A stretch of DNA of 64,000 nucleotides from an uncultured delta proteobacterium (GTDB taxonomy: Bacteria > Desulfobacterota > Desulfobulbia > Desulfobulbales > Desulfocapsaceae), in NCBI GenBank assembly GCA_903901335.1, contig CAIUQR010000059.1:1-64000 (forward strand). Reading direction: 5' to 3'. The notes beneath the pieces are model-generated. The model saw nothing but the letters and a program-made list of their open reading frames with translations, did no database searches and was not told where the DNA came from. Position 1 is the stretch's first letter. Every line of letters begins with the position of its first letter. A program made the translations under genes and the position numbers. Of the stretch, positions 63,066-64,000 are shown one piece after another.

Positions 63066-63928
63066 TTTTTCCTGCCCCGCAGATAGACCCGGAAGGCTAT
63101 GGAAAGGGAATTCATCACCAGCACCAGCGCAATCAGGACAAAGGCCACCCCATAGGGGACATCCTCAGGAACACCCGGCACCTGGGTCGCGAGCACGAAC
63201 AGATGCAGGGACATGGCCATGGTCTGGTCAAAAACGGACTGGGGCAGCTGCGGCAAGAAAAAGGCGGCACCGGTGAACATGATCGGGGCTGTCTCGCCTG
63301 CGGTCTGCGAGACCATCAGGATGATCCCGGTCAGGATACCGCTGATGGAGTTGGGTAAGACGATTTTGCGGATAGTCTGCCATTTTGTCGCTCCCATGTT
63401 CCAGCAGGCCTCCCGAAAGGCCATCGGCACGGCCTGCAGCGCATTCCAGGTCGAGACGATAACCACCGGCAGGGTCATGATCCCGAGCGTCAGACTCGCC
63501 GCCAGGATGCAGGTGCCGAACCTGAAAAAGAGGACGAAGGCGCCGACTCCGAACAGGGCATGGACTATGGACGGGACCCCGGCCAGGTTGATGATGGCCA
63601 GATTGATGATCCGGGTAAACCAGTTATCCCTGGCGTATTCACTGAGGTAGATCGCCGCGGCCACCCCGAGCGGCACCGAAAACAAGAGCGCCACGCTGAC
63701 CAGCCAGATGGTGCCGATCAGGGCCGGGAAGATTCCCCCGGCAGTCATACCCTCGGTCGGACTCGTGAAGAGGAAATTCATGCTGATCACCGAACTGCCT
63801 TTATAGGTCAGAATGGCCAGGATGATGGCCACCGGCAGGATCAGCAGCCCCGCCATCAGCAGGAACAGGATTCTGAAAAGACTTTCAATCTTCCGGTTGC
63901 GGATATTGAGTTCGGAGGCCTCAAACAT
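63059..63928 (-). CDS. pstA: phosphate ABC transporter permease PstA
   Basis: A 289-aa inner-membrane permease with six hydrophobic segments. Family motifs include the TSPTEGMTAGGIFPALIGTIW entry segment, the helix IYLSEYA, the region INLAGVPSIVHALFGVGAFV, and the coupling-helix EAA-like loop FREACWNMGATKWQTIRKIVLP, where the ATPases dock. It pairs with PstC (partial, just upstream) and the two ATPases. It is separated from pstC by three bases and overlaps the first ATPase gene. The EAA-loop pairing with one of two unequal ATPases may decide which permease faces which subunit. Confidence 0.93.
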   Translation of the reverse strand: MFEASELNIRNRKIESLFRILFLLMAGLLILPVAIILAILTYKGSSVISMNFLFTSPTEGMTAGGIFPALIGTIWLVSVALLFSVPLGVAAAIYLSEYARDNWFTRIINLAIINLAGVPSIVHALFGVGAFVLFFRFGTCILAASLTLGIMTLPVVIVSTWNALQAVPMAFREACWNMGATKWQTIRKIVLPNSISGILTGIILMVSQTAGETAPIMFTGAAFFLPQLPQSVFDQTMAMSLHLFVLATQVPGVPEDVPYGVAFVLIALVLVMNSLSIAFRVYLRGRKKW

Positions 63929-63931
63929 GCC

Positions 63932-64000
63932 CTACTCCTTACGAATACCGCGCAGAACCAGATCGGCGGTCATATTGATCAGGAAGGTGACGAGAAACAG
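63932..64000 (-). CDS. pstC: phosphate ABC transporter permease PstC, C-terminal end
   Basis: The last 22 codons of a minus-strand gene are in the window, ending in FLINMTADLVLRGIRKE. This resembles a permease C-terminus: the end of a membrane helix followed by a short basic tail. It lies three bases before the pstA start, and the order fits pstC-pstA-pstB. The rest of the gene lies outside the window, so its identity rests on context and this tail. Confidence 0.7.
   Translation of the reverse strand: MFLVTFLINMTADLVLRGIRKE

Noticed and set aside
1-64000. CRISPR array, phage cluster or replication origin
   Set aside because: No regularly spaced direct repeats, no cas genes, no phage structural genes and no dnaA-box clusters were seen; only one edge transposase is present.

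Overview
The window is a 64 kb stretch of a bacterial chromosome. It most resembles a member of the Desulfobacterota, probably a Desulfobulbales-type sulfate reducer or sulfur disproportionator. The evidence is a Desulfovibrio gigas-type ferredoxin, a glutaredoxin fused to the ferredoxin:thioredoxin reductase catalytic chain, a split archaeal-type glutamate synthase with fused ferredoxin and NAD(P)H modules, and a DsrE-family protein. This taxonomic call is inference from gene content, not from a marker search.

Layout. Positions 1-16.5 kb are loosely packed accessory genes: the edge of an IS630-type transposase, a DUF202 protein, an old-yellow-enzyme family oxidoreductase, a PAS histidine kinase, a cation diffusion facilitator, a ferredoxin, an exported MsrAB fusion, a DsrE protein, a chitinase-like GH18 protein, DUF1003, LysE-type and DMT exporters, a metallophosphoesterase, a cupin, and several small or secreted unknowns. 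Two gene remnants and one REP-like repeat lie here too. Positions 16.7-22.4 kb hold a complete tripartite RND efflux operon (outer-membrane factor, lipoprotein adaptor, pump) ending in a strong terminator. Positions 22.4-30.2 kb form an envelope cluster: a TPR lipoprotein, a PilZ protein, a very long class A penicillin-binding protein, and a divergent MltD-type lytic transglycosylase with three LysM repeats. Positions 30.3-35.1 kb form a three-gene redox operon: a 1044-aa unrecognised membrane protein, glutaredoxin-FTR, and thioredoxin reductase.

Positions 35.5-47.4 kb are the classic translation/RNA-metabolism cluster on the minus strand: tRNA-Gly(CCC), rimP, nusA, ylxR, infB, rbfA, nrnA, truB, rpsO, pnp, then dut and a WalJ-like hydrolase, with yhbY opposite. 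Positions 47.6-54.9 kb on the plus strand carry a small ORF coupled to topB, rsfS, thrC, a purine nucleoside phosphorylase, an MTA/SAH deaminase and two tandem tatA genes. Positions 55.9-61.1 kb are the glutamate synthase operon with a recognisable promoter and a leader stem. The window ends in a minus-strand phosphate (Pst) transporter operon: pstC (partial), pstA, two different ATPase genes, and a small unknown.

The most interesting signal is at the right end. The two Pst ATPases have complementary losses: one has an intact P-loop, Q-loop and H-loop but a broken ABC signature, while the other keeps LSGGQ but lacks the Q-loop Gln and H-loop His. They look like an obligate asymmetric heterodimer with one catalytic and one degenerate ATP site. 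Other points worth following are the large membrane protein with a decayed PHP-like domain, the CYC variant of the FTR active site, the roughly 260-residue insertion in the penicillin-binding protein, and a strong hairpin between rpsO and pnp.
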